DNA of 64,000 nucleotides from Burkholderiales bacterium JOSHI_001 (lineage in GTDB: Bacteria > Pseudomonadota > Gammaproteobacteria > Burkholderiales > Burkholderiaceae_C), in assembly GCA_000244995.1 (NCBI GenBank), contig CM001438.1, positions 2,006,089 to 2,070,088 on the forward strand, written 5' to 3'. Position 1 is the first letter of the stretch. Each line of letters starts with the position of its first letter. Shown one piece after another: positions 34,614 through 42,880 of this stretch. The notes under the pieces were generated by a model. It did no database searches and had not been told where the DNA came from. It saw nothing but the letters and a program-made list of their open reading frames with translations. Made by a program: the position numbers and the translations under genes.

Positions 34614-35075
34614 CTACAACTCGTGGGCATATACGATGAAGCCAGAGTGCACAGCAACTTTGTCGTAGAGCGCTCGGCCGGCAGAGTTGGAGGCTTGGGT
34701 TTGCCAGTAGACCCTGGTGCACCCAGCTGCCCGTGCCGCTTCATACACGGACTGAATCAACGCTCGGCCGATGCCCTTTCCGCGCTGGCTGGAAACTGTG
34801 AATAGGTCTTGTAGGTAGCAGACATCGTTGAGCCTGGTAGTGCTCCGATGGAATAGGTAGTGGACAAGGCCGACGGCGCTACCATTTTCTTCTGCGACCA
34901 AGGCGCAGACTGGTTCGGCTTCATCAAAGAACCGACTCCAAGTTTTGCTCGTGATTTCCTCCGGCAGGGCGCTATCGCCCTTGCGGCCATAGAACTCGTT
35001 GTAGCCATCCCAAAGCGGCCGCCACGCAGCGTAGTCTTCTTGCTTGATTGGTCTAGTCGTCACGGACTGGCGCAT
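34614..35075 (-). CDS. GNAT-family N-acetyltransferase
   Basis: 153 residues from ATG 35075 (MRQSVTTRPI); GTG 35063 (VTTRPIK) would match the start of its paralogue at 55793-56242, which lacks the ATG. The acetyl-CoA loop is SQRGKGIGRALIQSV after YLQDLFTV, then YWQTQASNSAGRALYDK and a Tyr-rich end. Acetyl acceptor unknown. The two copies differ at several residues. Confidence 0.86.
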   Translation of the reverse strand: MRQSVTTRPIKQEDYAAWRPLWDGYNEFYGRKGDSALPEEITSKTWSRFFDEAEPVCALVAEENGSAVGLVHYLFHRSTTRLNDVCYLQDLFTVSSQRGKGIGRALIQSVYEAARAAGCTRVYWQTQASNSAGRALYDKVAVHSGFIVYAHEL

Positions 35076-35098
35076 AGCAGGGTTATGGTTTTGCTGGT

Positions 35099-35227
35099 GC
35101 CTAACGTTGGAGGTAAGGCGGGGCCGACAGCTGGCCGGGCATGAACTGGCTGGGACGATAGCACCGCTGGCCCAGGCAGGGCGGGCCCGGCCAGCTGTTG
35201 GGACTCGCCTTGACCGACCGGTTAGGC
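35099..35227 (-). repeat. attC-49 (type I)
   Basis: Arms GGAGGTAAGGCGGGGCC/GACTCGCCTTGACCGACC look like type A; the interior GACAGCTGGCCGGGC/GCCCGGCCAGCTG is type B. A hybrid, carrying an F1 insert. Confidence 0.9.
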
Positions 35228-35676
35228 ACCGCCTTGCCGAAGCGAGCGTTTGGCCGGGCATTTGTGGAACTCGCCTGCGGTGACTGCCGGGGGGAACTGA
35301 CCGCCGAAGTACCGACCCGCGTCCGTGCCAGCCAGCCGCATGGCCGAAGACCGCCTCGGGCATGGGCTGCGAAGCAGCCGATGCAGTAGGGAAGGCTGGT
35401 TGGCACAACGGGCCAAGCAGCCGCACGCCTTTGCCGAATGTGGCCAAGGCGCGCGGTGCTGCAACTTGCGGTTTGGTGTTTGGCATTTCCTCTTCTTGCA
35501 AGAGTCTCAGTGCCAATGTCCGTGCTCAGGCCGGACTGATGCATGCCGTGCGCATTGGCTGCGGCCTGCCCCAGCTTTCTCTTTCCATTTGCGGCGACCG
35601 TCTTCTCGGAGGTGGCCAGCATTTTCATTGCGGTGGTGGCATTGCGATGCAGCGTAGGCATGCTTGTCTTCGCGGT
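35228..35676 (-). ncRNA. F1 structured ORF-less cassette insert
   Basis: Hairpin 35394-35422 (GGCTG/CAGCC, TTGGCAC/GGGCCAA). The GGCTGC/GCAGCC hairpin with GAA loop is conserved. The minus-strand frame from 35661 is open here as in other copies and runs into the attC. Confidence 0.53.
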
Positions 35677-35805
35677 GCCTAACGTTCGAGGTAAGGCGGG
35701 CCCTACAGCGGAGCGCGTAAGGCCCGGAACGGACGATGAATAATATGGCCGTTCCGGGCCTTACGTGCGCAGCTGTTGGGGCTCGCCTTGACCGAGGGGT
35801 TAGGC
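35677..35805 (-). repeat. attC-50 (type A)
   Basis: Apical arms CCGGAACGG/CCGTTCCGG with GATGAATAATATGG. It is the site of the second phasin cassette. Confidence 0.92.
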
Positions 35806-35811
35806 AACACG

Positions 35812-36222
35812 CTACTTGAGCCTGGTTTTGGCGAGGCGCTTTGCATTTGCGACTGCCTTTTGATGAACTGGAGCCATGCCCTTGTTGAGTATGCCTATAG
35901 CCGCTGACTGCATTTGGAGAACGACAGCCACAGGTGATGATTTTCCCTTGAGCGAAGGTGACCAAAAGGAGCGAAACATTGACGCGGCAAGGGCTTGCTG
36001 CGCTACCGCTGACTGCTTTGCCATGGCTGTGAATGCCTGTGAGAAGGCGACTTCTTTCTCCTTGACCATGAGCTGAAATTCCCGCTTATCCCGCTCAGTC
36101 GGAACGGCGCCTGACATGGCCATTCTTGCTACGCGGTGAGCGACAACCTGCGGTGCGGCGAACGCCAATTCGGCCGCCTTGGTGGCGATCGACTTGGCCT
36201 TTCGAGTGCTGCGCGGTCCCAT
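35812..36222 (-). CDS. Phasin-like PHA-granule protein (copy 2)
   Basis: 136 residues, nearly the same as 22851-23261 (for example QVVAHR for QVIAHR, ALAASMF for TLAASMF, SAAIGIL for AAAMGVL). Most DNA differences between the copies are silent or conservative, which shows selection on the protein. The neighbouring attC and insert differ, so the cassette moved or diverged as a unit. Confidence 0.72.
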   Translation of the reverse strand: MGPRSTRKAKSIATKAAELAFAAPQVVAHRVARMAMSGAVPTERDKREFQLMVKEKEVAFSQAFTAMAKQSAVAQQALAASMFRSFWSPSLKGKSSPVAVVLQMQSAAIGILNKGMAPVHQKAVANAKRLAKTRLK

Positions 36223-36272
36223 GCGGGCTCCTTGGATGTGCTCTGACTGTAGCGCGGCAGCGTTTTCGTGTT

Positions 36273-36401
36273 GCCTAACGTTCGAGGTAAGGCGGGCCCT
36301 ACAGCGGAACGTGTAAGGCCCGGAGCGGACGATGAATGATATGGCCGTTCCGGGCCTTGCACGCGCAGCTGTTGGGGCTCGCCTTGACCGAGGGGTTAGG
36401 C
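36273..36401 (-). repeat. attC-51 (type A)
   Basis: Apical arms CCGGAGCGG/CCGTTCCGG; GCGGAACGTG in the lower stem. It is the site of gene 36462-36791. Confidence 0.92.
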
Positions 36402-36461
36402 GCCAGGCAAGCGGCCGCGACGTTGGGAGGTGGGATGGTTGCCATGGTTGAAGACTAGACC

Positions 36462-36791
36462 CTACCTGTTGGCGGATATGCGCGGCTGCGGTGCCCTTCT
36501 CTGGTTTGCCCTACGGTCGCGTAACCAGAAAATGAAAAGACTCCATAGGAGCACGGCTACGACAAGATTCAGTGCCATGCAGATCATGAACCACAAAGGA
36601 GAGGACTCCCAGGAAGTGGCTACCGGACCGCTCTTTGCTTTGATCGCCAGCCAGAGCGCAACCTCTCCGGTAATTAGTCCAACCAGGAATGCCAATGATG
36701 CGAATGTCGCGAGTGCCAACAGTCCCCATCCGGGTAGCGATATGACGCGCCACCAAGGCTTGCAATCCCGGTCGGCTTCGAGTTCAGCCAT
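36462..36791 (-). CDS. Small membrane protein, unknown function
   Basis: 109 residues with two to three hydrophobic helices (LLALATFASLAFLVGLIT, GEVALWLAIKA, MICMALNLVVAVLLWSLFIFW) and a basic, Arg-rich cytoplasmic tail (RDRRANQRRAPQPR). The family is not recognised. About 60 nt separate the stop from attC-51. Confidence 0.58.
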   Translation of the reverse strand: MAELEADRDCKPWWRVISLPGWGLLALATFASLAFLVGLITGEVALWLAIKAKSGPVATSWESSPLWFMICMALNLVVAVLLWSLFIFWLRDRRANQRRAPQPRISANR

Positions 36792-36817
36792 GTAGTACGG
36801 AGACCTTCAGTTCTGGC

Positions 36818-36943
36818 GCCTAACGTTCGAGGTGAGGCGGGGCCGACGGCGAAGCGCCGGGCCCGCCGGACGGATGATAGACAATGCCGGGAGGCGGGCC
36901 CGGTGCTTTGCCGTTGGGCCTCGCCTCGACCGAGGGGTTAGGC
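36818..36943 (-). repeat. attC-52 (type J)
   Basis: 126 nt; arms GGTGAGGCGGGGCC/GGCCTCGCCTCGACC, apical CCGGGCCCGCC/GGCGGGCCCGG. The only such site; it belongs to the Nudix cassette. Confidence 0.9.
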
Positions 36944-37342
36944 ACCACCTGGCCGCCAGCCGAGGGAGAGGAGTGACTCCACTGGCTTGAATAGCGGGGA
37001 CGGCCACTCACCCCACCTGAACCAAGCCCAACCTTCGCATTTTGTGGGTTCGAGGTTGGCTGGCGTGCCTGTGATGCCTCGCGCAACCACGAAGATGGTC
37101 ACGTACTGTTCTTTGGCCTCGGGGAAGATGTCATTCGAGTACGGGCCCAGTTCGAAGGAACTTGCCGTGAGCCCGGTCTCTTCCCTCAGTTCGCGCGCGG
37201 CACACTCGATGAGTTCTTCTCCGTATTCGAGCCTGCCGCCTGGGGCCGACCAAGTGCCTTCACCGTGTGATCCGCGCCGCTTGCCTAGCAGGACGAGACC
37301 TTCGTGGATGACCAAGACTCCTACGCCGATTCCGACGCGCAC
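36938..37342 (-). CDS. Nudix hydrolase (MutT-like)
   Basis: There is no in-frame ATG before the domain, so GTG 37342 (VRVGIGVGVLV) is the likely start, giving 134 residues. The Nudix box spans residues 36-58 (GRLEYG, E42, then ARELREETGL) with all metal-binding Glu residues. It would hydrolyse a nucleoside diphosphate derivative, probably a damaged or modified nucleotide. It ends RPGGA with the TAA in attC-52. Confidence 0.88.
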   Translation of the reverse strand: MRVGIGVGVLVIHEGLVLLGKRRGSHGEGTWSAPGGRLEYGEELIECAARELREETGLTASSFELGPYSNDIFPEAKEQYVTIFVVARGITGTPANLEPTKCEGWAWFRWGEWPSPLFKPVESLLSLGWRPGGA

Positions 37343-37369
37343 TGATGGTTGCTCCGCTTCTTTGGTGGT

Positions 37370-37498
37370 GCCTAACGTTCGAGGTAAGGCGGGCCCTACA
37401 GCGGAGCGTGTAAGGCCCGGCAGGGACAATGATGATTTTGGCCTTGCCGGGCCTTACGCGCGCAGCTGTTGGGGCTCGCCTTGACCGAGGGGTTAGGC
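37370..37498 (-). repeat. attC-53 (type A)
   Basis: Apical arms CCGGCAGGG/CCTTGCCGG with ACAATGATGATTTTGG. It belongs to the reversed TlpA-like cassette. Confidence 0.92.
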
Positions 37499-37531
37499 GG
37501 CACTCTACCGCTGCTGGCAGATACTTGAGGC

Positions 37532-38086
37532 ATGACTGCGTTGCTGAAGACCCTTGGCGCCATGGTAGCTGCCATTGCATTGGCACAGCCACTACATGTG
37601 GTGGCCGCCACCCCTGCTGCCGGTAAAGACGCATTGGTTGCCATTGGTGATGCCTTGCCAGAGCTGACCATGACCGGGTTGAACGGGCCAAGCCGAAGTC
37701 TGAAGAGCTTTTCCGGGCGACGCTTGATTGTCAACGTTTGGGCCAGTTGGTGTGGACCCTGTCGGGCAGAGGCTGCTTCACTTGAGCGCTTTGCGTGGAG
37801 TGAACGTGGCCAGAAGTACACCGTGATTGGCATTTCGACAGACGATGATCGAAGTGCCGCAGAGCTCTGGCTGAAGCAGTCAAACGCGACCCTTAGTCAT
37901 TTCATTGACAAGAATCTGGTCCTGGAGCACATCTTCGGAGCCTCGTCGATCCCGTTGACTGTCTTGGTTGATGAACGGGGCAAGGTCATTGCGCGCGTTC
38001 GTGGCGCGAAAAAGTGGGATGACGAAGAGTCCTTCCGGCTTGTGGAGCGGGAGTTCGGAATTCCGAGCCCGTCGCCGCGAAAGTAG
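37532..38086 (+). CDS. TlpA-like periplasmic thioredoxin (reversed cassette gene)
   Basis: 184 residues: N-terminal signal peptide (about residues 1-25), then a TlpA/ResA-type thioredoxin fold. The redox motif is CGPC at residues 74-77 within VNVWASWCGPCRAE, and the cis-Pro loop is SSIPLTVLVD. It would reduce or isomerise disulfides in the periplasm. It reads on the plus strand, opposite to its cassette, with only about 30 nt between attC-53 and the ATG, so any promoter must overlap the attC. Confidence 0.88.
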   Translation: MTALLKTLGAMVAAIALAQPLHVVAATPAAGKDALVAIGDALPELTMTGLNGPSRSLKSFSGRRLIVNVWASWCGPCRAEAASLERFAWSERGQKYTVIGISTDDDRSAAELWLKQSNATLSHFIDKNLVLEHIFGASSIPLTVLVDERGKVIARVRGAKKWDDEESFRLVEREFGIPSPSPRK

Positions 38087-38098
38087 GGTCCTCGTGAC

Positions 38099-38227
38099 GC
38101 CTAACGTTCGAGGTAAGGCGGGCCCTACAGCGGAGCGTGTAAGGCCCGGAGCGGACGATGATAACTTTGGCCGTTCCGGGCCTTGCACGCGTAGCTGTTG
38201 GGGCTCGCCTTGACCGAGGGGTTAGGC
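38099..38227 (-). repeat. attC-54 (type A)
   Basis: Apical arms CCGGAGCGG/CCGTTCCGG. It supplies the stop of gene 38222-38749. Confidence 0.92.
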
Positions 38228-38749
38228 GTCGCCGCTTCCGCCAGACCGAGTTTTGACGACCACATGTTCAGTGTTCTCAAGCACACGCGCCAGATGTGTA
38301 GACATCTTCCGTCGGAATTCCGCATCGTCGACATGACCCTGAGGAAGGTAGAACTTGTCGAGATCGAGTTGCGTCAGTCCTTTGTAGCCTAGGTCTTTGG
38401 CCATTACGGTCAGAAGTTCCAGCCACTTATGGGCGCGCGGCTCTCCGCCAGGGCCATGGAGCATTGCATAGTATTGATGCCACACTTCCTTCACTCGGGG
38501 TGATGTGGCGAAGACTACGTCGATCTTGTTTAGCTCCTGCGCGACTTGCGGGGATACGAGCGGAGCCTTTCTCTCTGCCAGGAGGGCAAGGAATAGCTTG
38601 TGCTTCGCGTCTTTCGCCTCCTTACGCCCCTGAAACCAGAGAGTAAAGATAACACCCGCCAACGGGCCAATGAAAATCGCAATGCCCGTTATCCAGGTCT
38701 GAATCTCTTGGAGCCGAAGCGTGGCTGCTGCGATCTGTTCAGGTGTCAT
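38222..38749 (-). CDS. Membrane-anchored protein, DUF6680-like
   Basis: 175 residues with one N-terminal helix (WITGIAIFIGPLAGVIFTLW). The soluble part has LFLALLAERKAPLVSPQVAQ, LNKIDVVFATSPRVKEVW and KWLELLTVMAKDLGY, a pattern I associate, tentatively, with DUF6680 proteins of unknown function. It ends GSGDA with the TAA in attC-54. Confidence 0.6.
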   Translation of the reverse strand: MTPEQIAAATLRLQEIQTWITGIAIFIGPLAGVIFTLWFQGRKEAKDAKHKLFLALLAERKAPLVSPQVAQELNKIDVVFATSPRVKEVWHQYYAMLHGPGGEPRAHKWLELLTVMAKDLGYKGLTQLDLDKFYLPQGHVDDAEFRRKMSTHLARVLENTEHVVVKTRSGGSGDA

Positions 38750-38783
38750 GGTGCGTGAGCATACCGCGCGTTGAAATTGCGAC

Positions 38784-38912
38784 GCCTAACGTTCGAGGTA
38801 AGGCGGGCCCTACAGCGGAGCGTGTAAGGCCCGGCTGGGACGATGATAACTTTGGCCCTGCCGGGCCTTGCACGCGCAGCTGTTGGGGCTCGCCTTGACC
38901 GAGGGGTTAGGC
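38784..38912 (-). repeat. attC-55 (type A)
   Basis: Apical arms CCGGCTGGG/CCCTGCCGG. It is the site of the second MreB-like cassette. Confidence 0.92.
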
Positions 38913-38915
38913 GGC

Positions 38916-39284
38916 TCAGTGCTTGTACTCACGGATTGCCTTCTTGATTGACTCATCTGGCAGCGGCGCCCCTGAGTAGACGGCAGCCTTTGACGCACCT
39001 GCACCAAGGCCAAGTTCAACGAACACCCGGTACTCAACCTGGGTAATTCCACCTTCAATGAGTTCCATTGGATGCAGAAGCACTTCTGGCGCTCTCAGTC
39101 CACGCTTGACAGTCTTGATTGCCTCCTTGATCTGGTGCTGCGCGGTGGTGAAGTCTGCGATCAACATTCTTGGTGAAGCGTAGGTCATGTCGCGCATGAC
39201 CTCGGTTGATTCGCCGGTGGCGATGTTCTTGACCGCGATTCTGTCGCGGTAAACCTGGACATAAATTGAGTCGACGTTGAGCAT
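38916..39284 (-). CDS. Small MreB/actin-like fragment protein (copy 2)
   Basis: 122 residues, same protein as 18571-18939, with one silent change seen in the SGAPLPD region (GGCAGC for GGCAGT). The lack of coding divergence, against visible divergence in the phasin, GNAT and MAPEG pairs, shows this is the youngest duplication in the window apart from the IS elements. Confidence 0.45.
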   Translation of the reverse strand: MLNVDSIYVQVYRDRIAVKNIATGESTEVMRDMTYASPRMLIADFTTAQHQIKEAIKTVKRGLRAPEVLLHPMELIEGGITQVEYRVFVELGLGAGASKAAVYSGAPLPDESIKKAIREYKH

Positions 39285-39350
39285 GAGGTCGATTTTGTTC
39301 TGCAGGCTTGCGTAAGTTGCGGCGGACGGTGCAGACCGGTGTTTTGAGAC

Positions 39351-39479
39351 GCCTAACGTTCGAGGTAAGGCGGGCCCTACAGCGGAGCGCGTAAGGCCCG
39401 GCAGGGACGATGATAACTTTGGCCCAGCCGGGCCTTACGCGCGCAGCTGTTGGGGCTCGCCTTGACCGAGGGGTTAGGC
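39351..39479 (-). repeat. attC-56 (type A)
   Basis: Same as attC-29. It supplies the stop of the second SEC-C gene. Confidence 0.92.
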
Positions 39480-40085
39480 GCCCACCCCGCAGCACTTCTT
39501 GAACTTCTTGCCACTGCCACAGGTACATGATTCATTTCGGCCAACCTTTGGTTTGGTTCGGCGATGTGGTTCTTGCCTTATTTGTTCGCCTTGCTTTGCT
39601 TGTCGTGACTGTTGAATCAAACGTTCAGCGAACTCTAGTTCAAGTTCCTTGTCTGATTTCTTGAAGTAGGTTGTTTGAACAAGTATGGCTAACGTGACGA
39701 AAGCAAGAGCAATTTGAATCCACTGCTGAAGGACTGTAGCGCGAGGGGCCTGAGTAACAGCGTCTGCTATGCGCGGCGAAAGGGCGCGGATCTCACTTAC
39801 GAGTTCGCTTACGGTAAGGGTGTTCGCAGTAGGCGCCCTAAGTAGCGCTTCAACCTTACGTAGTGCAGATACCGATTCCTGCGGGCCACGGAGGAGTTGA
39901 ACAACGTTCTTGGCGTAGGAATAGACTCCATCCGGGATTAGGCCCATTGATCCGCAGCTTGGACATGGGCCGTACCTCGTATCCGACAGGTGGATGGTTG
40001 CGGCGCCGTCTCCGCCAATGAGACCAGGCGCTTGAAAGATCGCTCCGCATTTTGGATTTTCGCAGAACGCGACGAAAGTAGTCAT
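39474..40085 (-). CDS. SEC-C motif protein (copy 2)
   Basis: 203 residues, identical to 19130-19741: N-terminal CENPKC/CPSC ribbon, one membrane helix, C-terminal SEC-C ([16 protein letters not shown]). The TAA lies in attC-56. The double dose may be neutral, since cassettes this far from the integrase are often silent. Confidence 0.85.
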   Translation of the reverse strand: MTTFVAFCENPKCGAIFQAPGLIGGDGAATIHLSDTRYGPCPSCGSMGLIPDGVYSYAKNVVQLLRGPQESVSALRKVEALLRAPTANTLTVSELVSEIRALSPRIADAVTQAPRATVLQQWIQIALAFVTLAILVQTTYFKKSDKELELEFAERLIQQSRQAKQGEQIRQEPHRRTKPKVGRNESCTCGSGKKFKKCCGVGA

Positions 40086-40101
40086 AGGTTCCTTGTTGGG
40101 C

Positions 40102-40230
40102 GCCTAACGTTTGAATTAACGCGGGCCCAGCGGGTGGCCGGGCATGAACTGGCTGGGAGGATAAGCGAAGTGGCCCAGGCAGGGCAGGCCCGGCCAGCCG
40201 TTGGGGCTCGCGTTGAATGAAGGGTTAGGC
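40102..40230 (-). repeat. attC-57 (type B)
   Basis: Type B with CAGCGGGTGGCC, as attC-30. It carries an F3 insert. Confidence 0.9.
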
Positions 40231-40608
40231 GACGCTTGCAGCGCCAGAACGAAGCAGCGGTGTGGCGGCTGGCTGGGCCTGGCGCCCGCAAGGGCGCTTC
40301 AGCCGCGCTGCACGGCGCTTGCAAGGCGAGCTGCTCGCCCGAGGCGCGGCGGCTTGTGGAACTGACCGAACAGGATGGCTGCCAAGAGTTGGGCGCTGCG
40401 CAGACCGCAACGGCTGTGTTTGCGATTGATGCAAAAGCGCTCGGTCGGCTCCTCAATGCAGCGGCCTGATGTGTTTTGAGCCCTTGCTTGGCGCTCGGTG
40501 CCGATTGCCACACCCTTGGCCTGCATTGGCGAAGCGAGATCAGGCTTTGGCTGTTTGCGCGCCTGGTTCGATGGAATTCGAGACTGGGCATGAGTGGCGC
40601 GCTGCGTT
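40231..40608 (-). ncRNA. F3 structured ORF-less cassette insert
   Basis: Hairpin at 40281-40298 with arms GGCGCCC/GGGCGC(T) and loop GCAA. Close to the copy at 2748-3126 over its whole length, including the plus-strand frame ending LLNAAA at 40469, which is the best argument for a peptide in this family. Confidence 0.5.
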
Positions 40609-40737
40609 GCCTAACGTTCGAGGTAAGGCGGGCCCTACAGCGGAGCGCGTAAGGCCCGGCAGGGACGATGATAACTTTGGCCCAGCCGGGCCTTACGTGC
40701 GCAGCTGTTGGGGCTCGCCTTGACCGAGGGGTTAGGC
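40609..40737 (-). repeat. attC-58 (type A)
   Basis: Apical arms CCGGCAGGG/CCCAGCCGG. It supplies the stop of a GNAT gene. Confidence 0.92.
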
Positions 40738-41214
40738 ACCAGCCTGCAGCCGCTTGCCCAGTAGTTGCGACCTAATCTCATATCCGAGCTCCTTGTAGAG
40801 CTGAAGAGCTGCTTGGTTAAATGCCCAAACGTTGAGGCGAATGTCCTGTACTCCTTTGGACAGAACCCAGGCCTCCGCCTGATTCATCAGCGCTCGGCCA
40901 ATGCCTTGGCCTCTGTACTCGACGACGACGCTGAGCGATCCGACGCGACCGTAGGGAATGGGTTGAAGCAGGGAGTGGTGATCTGTGGTGACGGCTACGG
41001 TCACGAAGCCTACGAGCCCGCTTGACTCTTCTGCCACGTAGGTGGTCGCGTTCTCGGATGCAATGCTCCTGGTCCAGTGCGCGGAGTGTCTTCCGGGATC
41101 GCCACCTGGAACGAAGACGTCTGGCCACGCCTCATGATGAAGGACATTTACCTCTTCGCCCATCACGCAGATGCCTGGAAGGTCTTCGAGCGTCGCTTCG
41201 CGGTACAGGGGCAT
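40732..41214 (-). CDS. GNAT-family N-acetyltransferase
   Basis: 160 residues. Motif A is VGSLSVVVEYRGQGIGRALM (R-G-Q-G-I-G), and motif B is LNVWAFNQAALQLYKELGYE, both typical GNAT. The N-terminus (YREATLEDLPGIC) is the usual first strand and helix. Sequence is distinct from the other GNATs here. It ends QAGA with the TAA in attC-58. Confidence 0.87.
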   Translation of the reverse strand: MPLYREATLEDLPGICVMGEEVNVLHHEAWPDVFVPGGDPGRHSAHWTRSIASENATTYVAEESSGLVGFVTVAVTTDHHSLLQPIPYGRVGSLSVVVEYRGQGIGRALMNQAEAWVLSKGVQDIRLNVWAFNQAALQLYKELGYEIRSQLLGKRLQAGA

Positions 41215-41223
41215 TTGTCTGGT

Positions 41224-41352
41224 GCCTAACGTTTGAATTAACGCGGGCCCGACGGCTGGCCGGGCATGACATGACTGCGACGATAGCCGATTTGGCGCAG
41301 GCAGGGCGGGCCCGGCCAGCTGTTGGGGCTCGCGTTGAATGAAGGGTTAGGC
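41224..41352 (-). repeat. attC-59 (type B)
   Basis: Type B with CGACGGCTGGCC. It carries an F1 insert. Confidence 0.9.
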
Positions 41353-41800
41353 ACCGCTCGCGTGAGCTGCGCGTTTGGCCGGGCCTTTGTGGAACTCGCC
41401 TTCGGTGGTTGCCGGGGCGAACAGAACGCCGAAGTACCGCCCCGCGGCCGTGCCAGCCATCCAACGGACCGAAAACCGCCTCGGGCATGGGCTGCGAAGC
41501 AGCCGATGCAGCAGGGAAGGCTGGTTGGCGCAACGAGCCAAGCAGCCGCACGGCCTCGCCAAATGTGGCCGAAGCGCGCGGTTTTGCAACTTGCGACTTG
41601 GCGTTTGGCAATTTCCCTTCTTGCAAAAGTCTCGGTGCCAATGTCCGTGCCCAGGCCGGACTGATGCATGCCTTGCGCATTGGCTGCGGCTTGCCGCAGC
41701 TTCTTCTTGCCATTTGCGCCGGCTGTGTTCTCGGAGGTGGCCGGCTTTTCCTTGCGGTGGTGGCATGGCGATGCGGCCTAGGCATGCTGGCTTTCGCGGT
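41353..41800 (-). ncRNA. F1 structured ORF-less cassette insert
   Basis: Hairpin 41519-41547 (GGCTG/CAGCC, TTGGCGC/GAGCCAA, one mismatch). The GGCTGC/GCAGCC hairpin with GAA loop is conserved. The plus-strand frame open from the attC differs from that of other copies. Confidence 0.53.
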
Positions 41801-41929
41801 GCCTAACGTTCTAGCTAAGCGGGCGCCAACGGCAGGCCGCCAGGCCCGGGCTGGCGAAAATGTACCGCGTACCGCCGGACCGGGCCTGGTGGCCTGCCGT
41901 TGGCGCTCCGCTTGAGCGAGGGGTTAGCC
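41801..41929 (-). repeat. attC-60 (type C, variant core GTTAGCC)
   Basis: Left arm CTAGCTAAGCGGGCG; right core GTTAGCC departs from GTTRRRY at one base. The other end of its cassette (attC-61) has GGATAAC, so both ends share the GG variation. Confidence 0.85.
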
Positions 41930-42276
41930 CGCAACTCCCGCAAGTGCGCCGCGGAGTGGGCGACCTTTGCATTCATGCGTTCAGCTTGCCGGCGCCTCGG
42001 CCTACGCGCAAGCCGGCGTTGTTCTCGATCTAGCGTATGGGTGCAGTGAACCGTGATTGGTGCTTCAAACTCGCAGCCCAGAAGGCACGCCGTGTGGGCT
42101 ACGGTTGCCTTGGATTCGATTTCAAGTAGGTACGCCGTCGCTGCCGGAGAGAGCGGAAGTTCCCTGACCCGCCTGCAACTTGCATTTCCCGTGTTCTCGT
42201 GGCACCAGCGAGCACTGCATGTGCCGGACTGGCATTGCATTGCTCCGCGCAGGAACTGAAGCAAGCGAACCGACAT
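41815..42276 (-). CDS. Cys-rich protein reading through attC-60
   Basis: From ATG 42276 a frame of 153 codons starts with a Cys-rich part (QCQSGTCSARWC, NASCRRV, CLLGCEF, VHCTH) that could bind zinc, followed by a basic stretch. Because the attC core is altered (GGCTAAC on this strand) and the frame differs from the usual one, no stop is met and translation would continue through attC-60 to a TAG at 41815. The family is unknown; whether it is a real gene is uncertain. Confidence 0.4.
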   Translation of the reverse strand: MSVRLLQFLRGAMQCQSGTCSARWCHENTGNASCRRVRELPLSPAATAYLLEIESKATVAHTACLLGCEFEAPITVHCTHTLDREQRRLARRPRRRQAERMNAKVAHSAAHLRELRANPSLKRSANGRPPGPVRRYAVHFRQPGPGGLPLAPA

Positions 42277-42297
42277 GTGACAGGACCGGCTGTTGCG

Positions 42298-42426
42298 GGA
42301 TAACGTTCGAGGTAAGGCGGGCCCTACAGCGGAGCGTGTAAGGCCCGGAGCGGACGATGATAACTTTGGCCGTTCCGGGCCTTGCACGCGCAGCTGTTGG
42401 GGCTCGCCTTGACCGAGGGGTTAGGC
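42298..42426 (-). repeat. attC-61 (type A, variant core GGATAAC)
   Basis: Left core GGATAAC instead of RYYYAAC; apical arms CCGGAGCGG/CCGTTCCGG. It is the site of the VOC cassette. Confidence 0.88.
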
Positions 42427-42481
42427 CGCACTTCTTGCCCTGCGGCAGGGTTGCTGCTGCGAGCTTTGGGCTGGACTTCCC

Positions 42482-42874
42482 TCATGCTGTGATCTCAACG
42501 CGATTGCCCTCAGGATCCAGCACGACGCTTTCGTAGTAGCCGTCTCCAGTTCTCCGGGGACCGTCCAACACGGGCGTACCGCGTTCACGTAATTGACTCG
42601 TGATTCGATCGACCTCGGCCTCGCTGCCAATCGATATGGCGAGGTGAGTTAGTCCCATTCTCTGTGCGCCAGGCTCATGGGTAACAGGACAGAGTTGTCT
42701 CGTGGACATGACTTCAATTCTTGCCCCTTCGGCGAAGCTAAGGAATCGAGAGGCAAACCCTTTCGACTTGTTCTCGTACAACGGACCAACTGTTGCACCA
42801 AACGTGGAAGCGTAGAACTGGCAGAGGCTTTCCAGGTTGATTGCCCAAAGCGCGACATGTTCGATTCGTGGCAT
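42482..42874 (-). CDS. VOC (glyoxalase/dioxygenase superfamily) protein
   Basis: 130 residues. IEHVALWAINLESLCQFYASTFG and GLTHLAISIGSEAEVDRI give the paired beta-alpha-beta units of the VOC fold, with metal-ligand His in IEHVA and THLAI and Glu at the C-terminal VEITA. It may be a glyoxalase, a fosfomycin-type resistance enzyme or a dioxygenase; the subfamily cannot be resolved. IS30-type copy B lies 6 nt upstream of its ATG. Confidence 0.83.
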   Translation of the reverse strand: MPRIEHVALWAINLESLCQFYASTFGATVGPLYENKSKGFASRFLSFAEGARIEVMSTRQLCPVTHEPGAQRMGLTHLAISIGSEAEVDRITSQLRERGTPVLDGPRRTGDGYYESVVLDPEGNRVEITA

Positions 42875-42880
42875 TTCGGT

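Larger units (their letters stand above)
38784..40108 (-). repeat. Two-cassette duplicated block, copy 2
   Basis: Second copy of the MreB-like/SEC-C block at 18439-19764. Both proteins are identical in sequence between copies. The similarity continues through most of the next type B attC (GGCCAGCCG here, GGCCAGCTG there) and is lost in the insert beyond. Confidence 0.9.
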
